DNA of 64,000 bases from Capra hircus (GCF_001704415.2 NC_030817.1:55723550-55787549), one strand, 5' to 3'; shown: positions 34,142 to 46,914, counted from the stretch's first letter. Notes: generated by a model from the letters alone, not told the origin. Numbers and translations: made by a program.

Positions 34142-35754
34142 TATTTTGAGAAGTAGCTGACAGGAATACTGTGAACGTAATCTGTGTCTTCCAAGGATTG
34201 TGGTTATTGAAATAGTTGCCTGCTTCAGTGTTTCCCACTGGCAGTTTGGGGTATGTTGCATGCTTGACTACAGGAATAATTTGGGGTGGGTGGGAGTGCT
34301 GATTGCTTGGACACATGACCTTGATGATAACCAACATCACTATTGAGAACACTGCCATAAATTCAGCCCCATACAGACTTGGATGTTTATTGGGCTCCCT
34401 GCCATCTGGTGGTCCTCCTTCATCCATTTGTTGGTGTGGCTTCTGCTTTCTCCAAAACCTAATCCTTCCAGAGAGGATTCCCGATGTGCCTAGAGATTTC
34501 ATAGTGAGTCCTCAGCAGAAAACACATAGGGTGGATATGCCTTAGCTTTTGGAATTCCACTCTCCTGGTTTCTGCCTTTTAGAAAAACTGTCTGAGTCTA
34601 TAAAAGGTTTTCGTGAATGAATTTTGCATGATCATGACTTTTCTAATTGGATGTGATAAATGTTTTATTCTTCCAAAATCATACAACTCAGATAAATTGA
34701 AGAGTCCCTGTAGGAAGTCAAGAGGCGAGGTCTAAGGAATCACAGTGTCGAATTTTCTCTGGTCAGAGATGTGGTCTCATCCTCTCCTACAACCTGTGGG
34801 AAACCAATGCCCAGAGGGAAAAAGTCACAGGAGTTTAGCCCACACAGCTCACCAGCCCCGAGCTGTACAAGGTCTTAACCACTCTGGGGCCCTTCTGAGC
34901 AAGGATGTTCTTCCACTGTGTGCCGGCAACTTCAGCATAAAATGCAGACTTCTGCTCAGCGTGTCTGTCTGCTTCACCTTGGCTTTATTTATCTTTATGT
35001 TTTCTCCTCTTCCATAAAAAACACTTTTTAAAAAACATGCACTCATTCCACATGCTATGCTCAGAAGTGCCAGGTGATAAAGGGTAGATTGGCAGCTTTG
35101 TAATTTTTCTTGATTAGATTATAAAGTTATGTCCCAGCTGTGTGGCTTCCTAAATATTTACAGATGAGCCAGTCTGCAACACTATGAGCTTGTTTTACGG
35201 GTCTGGAGCCTTTCACATTCTTTATTGTATTAGGTCACCTCGTCCCCAGTAAGGCAAGGACCACCTGCTGCATCTGTGTCCACTCAGCTGAATCAGCGGC
35301 AGTAAAGGCCATGCTCAGTGGTGCCCGGAGACCATCCAGCTGAAGCCTGTAGATGAAGCCTTCGGCCTATAGCTGAAGCCTGTGGTGAAAGAGAAGATGA
35401 TCCGAATTCTTCATGCGGATGTTGTGGGTTCTGACAAGAATCCCTCATGGTCCTGTGTCCCAGAGAGCACTGTGTAGGGTCTGACCCCTTTCTTACACAT
35501 CTGAGATGTAAGAAACCTCAGATCTCAAGTGTGTCCATAGACAAGAAGCTTTGCAGCGCTGGTCCTCATCTGAAATGGTTTCATGAGACAAGCTTTAAGG
35601 CTGGATATTCTGCAGTCCCCCGGGTTCTGGGAGCCTTTTGTTACACGCTTCGGCATTTCCAGTCTTCATCCTTTTCTTCAGTGTGCCAAGTTCTAGGTGT
35701 CATGTAGGGTGGCACCTCTCCTTTCTATGAGAGGAGGTGCTGTAGTTTTTAAAG

Positions 35755-36038
35755 TTTTTAAAATTTATTTATTTTTGGTTGTGCCGAGTCTTTGTTGCTA
35801 TGTGCGGGCTTTTGCTAGTTGCAGTGAGCGGAGGCTACTCTTCGTTGCAGTGTGCATACTTCTCATTGTGGTGGCTTCTCTTGTTGCAGAGCACAGACTC
35901 TGAGGTGTGTGGGCTTCAGTAGTTGTGGCTCTGGACTGGTTCTCCGAGGCATGTGGAATCTTCCCAGACCAGGGATCAAACCTATGTCCCCTGCATTGAC
36001 AGGTGGATTCTTAATCCACTGTGCCACCAGGGAAGTCC
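35755..36038 (-). repeat. CHR-type tRNA-Glu SINE
   Basis: Nearly full-length antisense copy: tgtgccgagtctttgttgct, cattgtggtggcttctcttg, ccagggatcaaacctatgtc and gtgccaccagggaagtcc. Confidence 0.9.
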
Positions 36039-36085
36039 TATCATTTTTTTAAGAATTGGTTTATATTTACAGTTTATCACCAAAT

Positions 36086-36377
36086 CCCATCATCTTGCTG
36101 CTGCTAAGTCACTTCAGTTGTGTCCGACTCTGTGTGACCCCATAGACGGCAGCCAACCAGGCTCCCCTGTCCCTGGGATTCTCCAAGCAAGAACACTGGA
36201 GTGGGTTGCCATTTCCTTCTCCAATGCGTGAAAGTGAAAAGTGAAAGTGAAGTCGCTCAGTCGTGTCCGACCCTCAGCCACCCCATGGACTGCAGCCTTC
36301 CAGGCTTCTCCATCCATGGGATTTTCCAGGCAGGAGTACTGGAGTGGGGTGCCATTGCCTTCTCCGCCCATCATCTT
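36086..36377 (-). repeat. Bov-A2 dimeric SINE with target duplication
   Basis: Antisense dimer with CTG-rich start, flanked by cccatcatctt at 36086-36096 and 36367-36377. Confidence 0.93.
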
Positions 36378-36379
36378 TA

Positions 36380-37330
36380 GAAGTAAATTTAAAGATGAGC
36401 AGGCCCTTCACAAAAGAGGATGTCCAGCCACTGAGAAAACTGTTCAACATCACTGCTCACTAGGGGCAGAAGAATTAAACCTCAGTAAGGAACTTGCCTG
36501 GTGGTTCAGTAGTTAAGACATTAAGACTGTGTACTGCAGGTAATATGAATTCAGTCTGTTGTTAGGGAACTAAGATCCCACATGTCAATCATTGCCACCC
36601 CCCACCCCCCAAAAAAGAAGAGTCTCAGTGAGATGCAGCTGAACACTCCTCAGAGTTGGCTAAAAAGGAAAAAATCTAGCAATAGCAAGTTTGGGTCAGG
36701 ATGTAGAGTATCTGAACTCTCATATGGTGCTGGTGGAGTGTAAAATGGCAAAAACATTCTGAAGAAGTTTTGTAGTGTCTGCCAAAGCTAAATATACACT
36801 TCCTCTGTGGCCCAGGAATTCAACTTCTAGGTTTAAATCTGCTAGAATCAATTCCACTTGTCTACCTAAATGCTGCTATGAGAATTTTTCTGGTAGTTTC
36901 ATTCATAATAATCCACACAGGAAACAGTCCCCAAATGTCCAGCAAGAGTGGATAAGCAGATGTTGCTGTGTTCCCATAATGGAATATTATGCAGCAAGGA
37001 AAAAATGGACTGCTGTGTGTGACAGCATGGGCGAATCTCACAGCATTATGGTCAGAGAAAGAAACTAAACAAAAGAAGAACACCTGCTGTGTGGTTCAGA
37101 AAACACAGAGTTTAAGAGCAGGTAACACTAGGCTAAGGTGATAAAAACTAGAATAGGGATTACTTCTGGTGTGAGAGTCTATTAACTGGGAAGGAGTACA
37201 GGTGATGGAAATGTTCTGTCTGCATCTGGATGCCAGGTACGTGCGTGTACACATCTGTAGACTCAGTGAGTCTTCCTGGGAGACTTGTTCACTTTGTTGT
37301 ATGTAAGTTATGCCCTGATAGAAATGACTG
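36380..37330 (+). repeat. Old L1 3' part, interrupted by a CHR SINE
   Basis: Sense L1 ORF2 end: cctcagtgagatgcag-type text, catatggtgctggtggagtg, ataatggaatattatgcagc and gacagcatgggcgaatctca. A CHR-like SINE (about 36488-36622, cttgcctggtggttcagtag) splits it near ctcagtaag/ctcagtgag, a likely target duplication. Confidence 0.75.
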
Positions 37331-37696
37331 GAAAGAAAAGTGAATTAGAATGATTTATCTGTGAGTTGGATCCTGTGCCCTTGGCATTTGAGGTCTGAGG
37401 ACAGATGGGACAGTGTAGGGGACAGAAGCGGAAGGAAATAGATTTTAGTGTGGCATTTGCTGTGACATCCCTCTTGGAGCAGCCCAGAACCAGTGGCATG
37501 GGCTACTTCTTTGAGAAGCACATCAATTCAAATTTTATAAAAAGCAATTTGGAGCTTACCTGTGCCAGGCACTGTCTGAGGATTCTCTTCCCTTTAGAAG
37601 GATCTAGAGATTTACTCCCAAGTAGAAGTATGGCTTTTGGATGAAACCTAATAGAAAGTCTGGTGGGCTTCTTTTTTTTTTTTTTCCAATCCCCAG

Positions 37697-37905
37697 GGGT
37701 GGCTGCTCGAGAGACAGCCCAAGCTCTGAAAACACTGGCCCAGGCTGCCCGGGGCGTGGCTGCATCCACAAGTGACCCGGCGGCTGCCCACGCCATGTTG
37801 GATTCCGCCCGGGACGTGATGGAGGGCTCGGCCATGCTCATCCAAGAGGCCAAGCAGGCCCTGATTGCACCTGGAGACGCCGAGAGTCAGCAGAGACTAG
37901 CACAG
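37697..37905 (+). CDS. TLN2: TLN2 coding exon 10 of window (rod R5)
   Basis: 209 nt, phase 1 in and phase 0 out; a run of 17 T and then ccaatccccag give a very strong acceptor, and the donor is cag|gtgagg. After the split glycine it reads VAARETAQALKTLAQAARG and ends ESQQRLAQ, about residues 1118-1187 of talin-1, in R5. LAQAARGVAA and the GDAESQQRLAQ end are shared with talin-1, while AMLIQEAKQALIAP is talin-2-like. The strong acceptor may help define the exon after its very long repeat-filled intron (inference). Confidence 0.96.
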
Positions 37906-39056
37906 GTGAGGCCCAGAACTGGCAGCTAAGGTCACCATCGTGGTGACATGTTGACAGGCTGTCACCCAGTAATGAGCACCTTCAAAAGCTTTGCCTGGTA
38001 GCCCCCATAACGTGAGATCTTCTTAATTCAGTCAACAGAAAGTACAGGGGTTTTGTCGAGGCCTGTGCTCGGAGCTTGAAGGGCCTGGTCACAGCAAGCT
38101 GGTCTTGGCCCAAGTGCGCTTACACGTATCCCTCTTCCTGGCCTGGGAGGTGAGGTAGATACACTTGGTTTAGAAACTCAACACTTTAAACTCTCTCTAG
38201 TGCTTCTTCAGATGAGTCTTCCCAGAGAGTGCAGACGTAGAGCCTCGCAACCTCCTTTCAAGGCAGCGTGTGGGCAAACTCCAAGCTGCTCTGGAAGAGC
38301 TCAGAGCGCCCCTGCAGCCCTTGAGCTGGGAGAGGTGTGGAGGTGATGGCACCAGAGGGGCACTGGGCAGAAATTCATCACAGGCCTGCCTAACGGTGAT
38401 CCAAAGAGCTCGGGGCCTCCTTCCACCTCGGGCCCTCTGCAGGCCTCCCTAGCGGGGAACTCTTTCTCTTCCTCTTGGTATTGGCTGTCTTTGTCTTAGA
38501 ACCTGACAGAATATTGGAGGCTTGTGTTTGAGTCAGAGTCAGGACTTGGCCTGGCCTCCAGTGCTGTAGTCACACCTGGTGCCAAGACACAGGATGTTCC
38601 CCCGAGTGAGAGGCCTAAATACCCTGCTGCTGCTGCTGCTGCTGAGTCGCTTCAGTCGTGTCCGACTCTGTGTGACCCTATAGACAGCAGCCCACCAGGC
38701 TCCCCCGTCCCCGGGATTTTCCAGGCAAGAACACTGGAGTGGCTTGCCATTTCCTTCTCCAATGCATCAAAGTGAAAAGTGAAAGTGAAGTCGCTCAGTC
38801 ATGTCTGACTCTTAGCGACCCCATGGACTGCAGCCCACCAGGTTCCTCCATCCATGGGATTTTCCAGGCAAGAGTACTGGAGTGGGGTGCCATTGCCTTC
38901 TCCGCTAAATACCTAGGCAGTGGTAGACAGTGTCAGGTGGGCGCTGGCGGGTCCTTTCCCTGTCTCTTTTAGCTCTGCTCACTCCCAGCACATGTGCAAG
39001 TCTGTCTGCCCTGGAAGCTGCTTTCTGACGGGGCTTTTCTCCCTCTGTGTATTCAG
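37906..39056 (+). other. TLN2: TLN2 intron 10-11 of window
   Basis: 1.15-kb GT-AG intron, phase 0. It has one Bov-A2 dimer (38624-38904) with a 9-bp target duplication; the rest is unique-looking and moderately GC-rich. Confidence 0.88.
38615..38913 (-). repeat. Bov-A2 dimeric SINE with target duplication
   Basis: Antisense dimer starting with five CTG units; direct repeats ctaaatacc at 38615-38623 and 38905-38913. Confidence 0.93.
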
Positions 39057-39176
39057 GTGGCCAAAGCCGTTTCTCACTCCTTGAATAACTGTGTGAACTG
39101 TCTCCCTGGGCAGAAGGATGTGGATGTGGCCTTGAAGAGCATTGGGGAGTCAAGCAAGAAGCTGCTGGTGGACTCG
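39057..39176 (+). CDS. TLN2: TLN2 coding exon 11 of window (rod R6)
   Basis: Forty codons, phase 0 to 0, acceptor tgtattcag and donor tcg|gtgaga. It begins VAKAVSHSLNNCVNCLPGQ and ends KKLLVDS, about residues 1188-1227 of talin-1, over the R5/R6 boundary (R6 about 1206-1357). The LPGQ(K/R)DVD motif recurs in the rod; a related APGQKEC motif lies in exon 14, reflecting the repeat origin of the helices. Confidence 0.95.
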
Positions 39177-40250
39177 GTGAGAGGTTTTGGCTCGGGAAGG
39201 GGTACCTTTGGGCCTGGGCTCACCTCAGGTGCAGGTGGGGTCTTCTCCCCTCCAGGGACCCTTTGAGTAGCTAGCCTTCTCTTAGGGGGTCCTGGTTTTC
39301 CTGCCTATTTGCCTTTTCCTTATTTTGCTTTCTGATCAGCCGAATTCCCAGGTAGAGCTTCTAAAATTTACTTTTTCCTTGAGCCCACATTGCCGTTCGA
39401 TCTCGGGTTATCCCTGTGAGCCAAGAATGGGGCAGGCTGTTGAGGGGGAGGGTTTGGATCATCTGACCTCTCCTCAGGACATTTCAGGCCATGACAATCA
39501 GTGATAAAGGGACGCAAGTGTCCGGAACTCACTGCAAGAGTGAGTGGTCTGTGGGATTTCATTTTGGAGCTTGTTCCCTTCTCTTTTTTGTAAGCCCGCT
39601 TTGGGGGGACTTGGTCTTCTTCATCTCTGTTTCTTCTCTGCTGCGTGCTTGGCACATAACCAGGTACGCAGACAGTGGGTGTGGCGTGACTCATATAATC
39701 TAGCTTAACTCTCTAGAACTTTCTACCAACAGTTACAGTTCTGCCAGTGGCACTTCTGAGGGAAAGCTATATTGTTAGCAGAGACCAACTGATGAATAAA
39801 ATTGGTGGCTATTAGTTTGGAAAAATAGGATTTAAAGGTTAATAGCATCTGTCTGCCTTTTAGTTCCAGAAAGCTAAAAATTTGCAAGTTTCCATCTGAG
39901 AATGCCAAGCTAGAGCGTGGGTTCAGAGAGCAGATCCCAGAGTCAGGTTGTCCAGGTACGAATCTTGACTGTGCAGCTTAGGAGCACAGAAGCCCTGTGG
40001 AAAGCCGTCCTTAACTATTTTTAGATCCACTCTGTCTAGCACTGAATAAGTGTTCAACAAATTTAAGTGAATGAGTGAATGGGTGTATTTTTTTGAAAGT
40101 CACACTTAACGTGGGCTCAGGCCACACAGAGCCTTTTCACCTAAACGATTCAGAAATGCATCCTGGAGAGCCTGTCTCCCCTCTGCAGCATCCACCATTC
40201 CTCCTACACTCAGAAAAACTCTTTCCGCAATGTGCCCTCCGTTCCCACAG
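39177..40250 (+). other. TLN2: TLN2 intron 11-12 of window
   Basis: 1.07-kb GT-AG intron, phase 0. No repeat or gene recognised. Confidence 0.88.
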
Positions 40251-40448
40251 TTACCTCCAAGCACAAAGCCCTTCCAGGAAGCCCAGAGTGAACTGAACCA
40301 AGCAGCCGCCGATCTGAACCAGTCTGCGGGGGAAGTGGTCCATGCCACCCGGGGCCAGAGTGGAGAGCTGGCCGCAGCCTCCGGGAAGTTCAGTGATGAC
40401 TTCGACGAGTTCCTCGATGCTGGCATTGAGATGGCAGGCCAGGCGCAG
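40251..40448 (+). CDS. TLN2: TLN2 coding exon 12 of window (rod R6)
   Basis: Sixty-six codons, phase 0 to 0, acceptor gttcccacag and donor cag|gtgaga. It begins LPPSTKPFQEAQSELNQ and ends EMAGQAQ, about residues 1228-1293 of talin-1, in bundle R6. LPPST and the acidic FSDDFDEFLDAG segment fit talin-2. The 192-aa open frame on the minus strand across this exon is its antisense shadow and has no talin or other recognisable content. Confidence 0.96.
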
Positions 40449-41482
40449 GTGAGAGGGAGGGCTGTTGCTGAGTGAAGCTGACCCTTGCCTCTTGCCTCTG
40501 GTGGACTGTCAGCCCCTGAGGCTAAGCGGCACATAGGAGCTGGGAAGCTGTGAACAGCCCACGGCTTTACATCATCTTTGCTGCTCAGAGAGCTTAATGA
40601 GCTTACAGGAATGGCATTCCCAAAGATGCTATTAGCTTGTGTGTGAGATAAAGATGACCGATAACTTCTCCCATGATCCTCCAATAGAATTCATCATCTT
40701 ATACTGTTTGAAAGGAGGGCAGAGGAGAGAAGGAGGAGAGCCCTGCATCCTATACTTCAAATGTAGTATGGTACTATTAAAAACTCATGTTATTTGAGGT
40801 TCGGTGAGTCCATTTGAAAAGGTTGTGTCTAACCCTGAGTATCAAGTATTCAAAATTACCTCCTTCAGATGAATAGATAAACCCCTACTTTAGAACAAGG
40901 GAGCATGACTGGTCTGGGGTGAGCTCACTGAGCTACTTATTTGCCAGCTATTTATTTGCTTTGAACTCCCTCAAAGTGGTACCCAGCATGCTGCTTACTC
41001 TGTTACATACAAAGGGGCTGTTTCTCGGATGGGAAGCCAGGTGAGCAATGTATTATTTCCAGAGTCAGAAGCCTTTGGGATGCAGTGAGCTCTCAATGTC
41101 CAGACAGTGATGGTTCTTGTATGTGCCAGGCTGGGATGCACCAGCCCCTGGACAACTCCAGCACTGTTGAACAAGATGCTGGAATTGTGGCCTGGTCACT
41201 CCCCACCCCACACCCCCCATTAACACCCACACTTGTGATACAGCATAGTTCTTGGCTGACCCACTTGGGAAACCCACTTGGGAATGGATTTCTGTGCCTC
41301 TGTGTGCATCTTGGTCTGGGCTCTGTTTGGGGAACAGTAGACACCAGGCAGAGTCTCGACACACTAGGCGTCTGCAGACTAATTGGGCTTCATGCCATCT
41401 GTACAGATGACCTCCTAGCTCTGAATGCTGCTTAGGAGAAATGGACAGCCCCTAATTACTTTGGCTCCTTTTCACCTTCCAG
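40449..41482 (+). other. TLN2: TLN2 intron 12-13 of window
   Basis: 1.03-kb GT-AG intron, phase 0. No repeat or gene recognised. Confidence 0.88.
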
Positions 41483-41622
41483 ACGAAAGAAGACCAGATC
41501 CAGGTCATAGGGAACCTCAAGAATATCTCCATGGCCTCCAGCAAGCTACTGTTAGCTGCCAAATCTCTCTCTGTAGACCCAGGAGCCCCCAACGCGAAAA
41601 ATCTCCTGGCTGCAGCTGCAAG
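41483..41622 (+). CDS. TLN2: TLN2 coding exon 13 of window (rod R6)
   Basis: 140 nt, phase 0 in and phase 2 out; acceptor tcaccttccag and the consensus donor ag|gtaagt. It begins TKEDQIQVIGNLKNISM and ends NLLAAAA followed by two bases of an arginine codon, about residues 1294-1340 of talin-1, in R6. MASSKLLLAAKSLSVDPGAP is close to talin-1 with talin-2 substitutions. It is the only phase-2 junction among these exons; the codon is completed at 50765. Confidence 0.95.
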
Positions 41623-42944
41623 GTAAGTGTGGAACAAAATGGGCTTTCATGTGTGGTTAAATAGCATCAGTGTTTGCGAGGTCCGCCTAACATCCTGCTG
41701 CTTTTGCTGAGCGCAGAAGTGGTGCTAACCTTCTGTTCTGAGTTAGAAGCGACAGTGACATAAATGCTGGTGTCTTATTAAATGGGCTCATTTGCATGCG
41801 CATTCTCCACTAAAGATGCCTTCTGTCTCCTCTTAAAGCCTTTTCAGGAGGACTTGTTTAGACTGAAGGCCTCCATTGATTTATAAATATGGTGGCTTAA
41901 ACAGATTTTTTTTTAAGTAGTGCTAATATCATTCAGATTATGAAAGTACCATATGTTCTTTAACAAGAAATCAGAAGATGCTGAAAAGTTAAAAAAAAAA
42001 ATACTCAACTAGCCATTCAACATTTCTTGAGTGTTTGCTACTATGAGCCTGGCACCCATGTTAATTAGCTGGATTTAAACATGGTCACTTCGTCACGTGC
42101 AGAAGGGCTCAAAGTCAGGATGGATGGGGTGGTGATGAGAGTAAATTGGGGGAATATATTTAAACATGAATCTGACCTTGGGATGATGTGAATGTCCTTC
42201 TTTGCTGTTGTCTTCACCCAAGGAAGTAGGTAATACGATATAATTTCTGCCCCAGGTCCACTCTGGCAATTTAGTTCAGTGATTAGTGATTAAATGCTGG
42301 TATCTGGAGAAACTGCAATGATAGCTAAGGAAGATTTTACGTTGGTAATCCCACATTCGTATTCCTGAACCAAGGGGGTAGGGTGTCCTGTAATTCTGTG
42401 GTGGTATAGGCCTGTTTTCTTAGCCTTACTTAGTATCACTTTATCGGAAGCCTAACAGCAGTGAAGGATTAAATGCAGGACAGTTAGGGTCTGTAGCCTA
42501 ATGGGAAACATTTTCAAAGTGTGCAGATGAGTGATTGTTAAAAAGCATGGCTTGAATTCTACTTAAAATTTTTAAAATTTGGTTTTGTTTGCTTATTTGT
42601 TTTCAGTGTCTTTATCTCTCCTGGCTTTTTTTTAAGTTGTCACAATCAGGAGTCCCAAATCCTAGTACAAACTTCAATGCTTGACTAAGTAGGTTACTTT
42701 GGTCAGACCACTCAACCCATCTTAACTTTCCCATTCACAAAATAGGAATGTGTATAGCCCACATCACCCTTGAGCTCTGTTCCATTCCTAATAGACAAGG
42801 TATCTTGGTACCACTGGTTAATACCCGTCTCTGGTCTCCTCTTTGTTTGCAGTATAATTTTTTATGGGGGGATTTAGATAATTTCAGAGCAACTCCCTTG
42901 AAAACTTTTGAGTTTCTTTATTCATTCTCATCAGCATACTTTGA

Positions 42945-43112
42945 GTGCTTTGCTTCAGTCATGTCCGACACTTTGCAACCCTGTGGACTGTAGCCCTCCA
43001 GGCTCCTCCATCTGTGGCATTCTCCAGGCAAGAATACGGGAGTGGTTTGCCATGCCCTCCTTCAGGGGATCTGCAGGTGGGTTCTTTACCACTAGTGCCC
43101 CCTGGGAGGCCC
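42945..43112 (-). repeat. Bov-tA SINE, shortened
   Basis: Antisense body plus a reduced head (ttcaggggatctgcaggtgg, ttctttaccactagtgcccc); part of the head is deleted. Confidence 0.88.
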
Positions 43113-43284
43113 AAACATATTTTACCTTCAAACAACAGTGAGAGCCACTAGGTGATGGGATACATACTCACATCTCCCCACCTCCATCTTGTGCTTTGCT
43201 TGTGATTGTTCCAGCAGGTGCATGCCCTCCTGAGCTCAGGGTGGGGATGAGGAGGAGCAGTGATATCCTCTCTGTTGAGCAGCT

Positions 43285-43575
43285 ATTTCTGATATGCTGC
43301 TGCTGCTAAGTCGCTTCAGTCGTGTCCAACTCTGTGCGACCCCAGAGACGGCAACCCAGGCTCCCCCGTCCCTGGGATTCTCCAGGCAAGAACACTGGAG
43401 TGGGTTGCCATGTCCTTCTCCAATGCATGAAAGTGAAAAGTGAAAGTGAAGTCGCTCAGTCATGTCCGACTCCTAGTGACCCCATGGACTGCAGCCTACC
43501 ATGCTCCTCCGTCCATGCGATTTGCCAGGCAAGAGTACTGGAGTGGGGTGCCATTGCCTTCTCCATTTCTGATAT
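43285..43575 (-). repeat. Bov-A2 dimeric SINE with target duplication
   Basis: Antisense dimer between direct repeats atttctgatat at 43285-43295 and 43565-43575. Confidence 0.93.
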
Positions 43576-46171
43576 AAAACCCTCTTAATTACTTTTTTTC
43601 CAAGAACAGCCTTTGGATAAGGCAGCTAATGTTTCCAGGTACCTGAACTCAGTTGTTTTTCGTTATCTTCAATTTTTTGCCCCTTTTCAAAATTACAGTT
43701 TCCAACTGAGAGGCATGTTGTCATCTCTCATAAATTGTGGGAAGGAGAGGAGAGTATAAATGGACATTTTGAAAGCCCCTTAAAAAAGGGACTCAGGAAC
43801 CTGAAAGCTTTTTGCTGGTGTCCTTCCTCCGTGAGTGTCTGCACGCCCCCTGGTGGTTACATTGAGGAAGGGCCCTGGAGGTGAGGTGAGAAAGCTTCCG
43901 TTGCCCTGTCTGTCCTGGCTTTCAGCAGTTGATAGGGAGAATTCCCAGCCTGCTGGTTCCACAGCCAAGTCAGCACTCAAAAATCATCACGTGAATTGAT
44001 AGTCTTAGGTTAGAACTGCTGCAGGAAGTTGCTGGCCGTTTCTCCTTGGCTTCTTGGCAAGCTTGGCTCCCTGGGGTATTTTCCCAGTGGGAGCTTGCCT
44101 GCATGAGTCAGGCCAGCTCCTCTTTGGGGTAAAGCTCTGCCCACTGGGGTGCAATCATTCATTCTCTTGTTACTTCATTTGTACGTTAATCTAACTTTTG
44201 GTTGCATGCCTGATATGGGCCCAGTGGTGGGCACACACTGTGAGTAAGAAAGGACAGCCCCGGTCCAGTCAGGACAGGCCCACCCAGGGCATACCACCGC
44301 CGTTCTGTCTGGGCCTCACAAAAGTCCTGTGCATAAGCACCTTTGGAGCTGGGTAGCAGGAATCTGATGGTTATTGTCCTCATCTACAGTCCCACTGGCC
44401 TCCCTATTTTCGAGACAGTCATGCCCTCCCTGTCCGTGTGGATGTCCAAAGACCCCAGACATGCCACTGTAGGGACCCACACCTGGACCGACTCAGCTCC
44501 ACCCTGCTCCTGTGTCAGCAGACTGGAACCCTTTCTTTGTTCTTTCTAGTCACCATGATTCTTCCTGCTTTTGGGGAAAAAAAAAAAAATGATTTACTTC
44601 TGGGAGAGCAGTAGAGTATGTGGGTTTTTTGCTCTGCTTATCATTCTGCATTTGAGCCCTGGTACAAACTGGTCCCTTGGTTTCTGATGCCTCATGGGGA
44701 GGAATTCATCTTCTGTGGAGTGTCTGGTTTGTTGTTCTTCCCATGTAAATGCTTGGCTCCAGCTCTTTTCTGGCCAGTTGGGTGGGCTGGAGACTCTCTG
44801 TAAATTGTTTATCGCTTTTTCTGTGACTTGGGGCTGGTTTGATGCTCCCTGAACTTAGCCAAGGAAGTGAAAAGCCAATCTGCAGTGGCGAAAAAGAAAA
44901 AAAGGAGTGTTCCACCTCCAAGCACCCCCAAGCTGCTTCTCAGACTACAGTCACCCTGCTCAAAAGGCCTCCTGGGAGCTGAAGACTTGACGCCCACTGC
45001 CGCCCGCAGCAGGACCATCCTCAGCCAGGAGTTCAGCGGCTTTCCGGTTTCCCCAGGGCTCCCTAGGACCTTGCAGGAGGTGCCTGTTCCCACGCTGCCC
45101 TTTGCCTTGAGGTTCCTGCCAGGCAGGCATCTTTCTGGCTCCAGAGATGGTGAAAAAGGATGACCCAGCAAACAGCAATTCTGTGCTATAAAGGAGAAAA
45201 ATGTACACTGGGCCTTCTGTCTCTCAGTCTCCTCTACAGTGTTCTCTTCCCATTATCAAAATTGGGATCTTGCTGAGCCCTGACTTAACAATTGCTCTGG
45301 TCCCTGTCTGGTGCTCCCTAATAGGCAGAGCCCACACCTGTGGTCAAGGCTTTACTTTTCTTTCACTCCCAGTGAGTCCTGCCTGTGTCCCGCCAGTCCT
45401 GTCTGATGTCATACCCCCATGACTGCTTCCTTTGGTGCACCTTCATGTCTTGTCTGTGCATTATCTTGCCTCTCCAACTGGATTGCTAGCATCTTGCTTT
45501 CCTGGAGAGCTTTAAACTGGATTATTTTTTTACTCCCCATGCCTGTGATGGTAGGACCCGGGGAATACCAAAGGTTAAATTTTGGTTTGCTCTTTGCTGC
45601 CTTCCTAAGCACATCCTCCTTTAAGGATGGGAATTGTCTGAAGTTGCTTTATTCCCTCCAAGCTCGCTCGCTATTGGATGCTTAATAGATCATCATGAGC
45701 ACAAATTGATTGATTTTCTTCTCTCACCTCTGCCCCAATTGCCTGTCTACATACAGTCTCCTTCCAGAGCTCACAAACTCCTGCCTGAATCGATTTAGTA
45801 TCTCTGAACACTAACTGGCTGTAGGTTAGAAAGCCTTTAACATCTAAGGTTGTAGATTCCAGTTATTTAAAGACAGAGAGTAGCTACATATGCTTAGATA
45901 AAGAATGAATTATAAGAAAACACTGTCTCTAGATGATGAAATTATGGTTATTTAATTTTTTGTATTTTTAAAATGAATTTGTATAGCTTTGATCTTTACC
46001 AAAAAAAACTATGGGGAACATAAAAATAACTATAATTCAAGCCAAATGGGATTTACATGTAACACAGGGAGCATGCAACTAATTTTGGCCATATTTTTAT
46101 GATGATGTGAGTTGGTTGGTTCGTATTGTTTTAGTCAATTTACTAAAATCTTTGCTTTAAAATAATATTGT

Positions 46172-46310
46172 TTGGGGATTCCCTGGTGGTCTAATGCTGA
46201 GGACTTGGCACTCTCAACCTGGGCACCTGTGGCCCAGGTTCAATCCCTGGTCAGGGAACTAGATCTGCAAGCCGATCAGTGGCAAGAAATAGTAATAATA
46301 AATTTTAAAA
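46172..46310 (+). repeat. CHR-type SINE
   Basis: ggggattccctggtggtcta, B-box ggttcaatccctggtcaggg and an AT-rich tail. Confidence 0.85.
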
Positions 46311-46914
46311 ATAATATTGTAAAATCACTTACCATTTTGGTATCGGTGCATATGGTTTACACATTTATATATTCTTTATATATATTTATATATTCTTTTC
46401 TAACATTAACTTATTATATATCATGAATATTCTATGATATAAGGAATATGATATCATCACTTAACAGATCTTCAGAATTATGTTGTAGACTGTCTGTTAG
46501 TCATCCTTTATTGTTGCGTGTTTGGGTTTTCTCTAATCCTATGCTCCTATGAATATGTTTTATAGTTTGAACCATAAAAATACTATTTCCAATTGTCAGA
46601 TCTACATAACTAATTGCCTCTGTAGGTTTTTTATTTAGCTATGCAATTCACACTCTAAAATGATTTATGAGGATAAATGATACCTAAATAATGCTTTTCA
46701 GTCATGGATCAGTATTACGAGGTGACTCATTCAGACAAGCAGTGCCATGCTGGCACTGTTATGGATTATCCAACCACAAACCCTTAGTCTGTTGTTGTTT
46801 TATTTTTAACCCCAAGTTTTTATTTGAAATTTTTTACTTCTAAAAAATATTTGACATAGGCCAGTGAATAGCTACATAGTCTCTGAATTCACCAACTGTA
46901 AGCACTTGGGTTTT

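Larger units (their letters stand above)
21072..37696 (+). other. TLN2: TLN2 intron 9-10 of window, 16.6 kb, repeat-rich
   Basis: Largest intron here, phase 1, GT-AG. More than half is recognisable mobile DNA: BovB copies (21312-23051, 25410-26051, 29321-32324 with a nested copy), an antisense old L1 (about 23180-26960), CHR and Bov SINEs, a mariner hairpin and a sense L1 remnant (36380-37330). Stretches 27110-28360, 32340-33090 and 34150-35750 show no feature I can name. Confidence 0.9.

Noticed and set aside
40106..40684. 192-codon open frame on the minus strand
   Set aside because: It runs antisense across TLN2 exon 12 and its introns; low stop density follows from the GC-rich exon, and no domain is recognisable.
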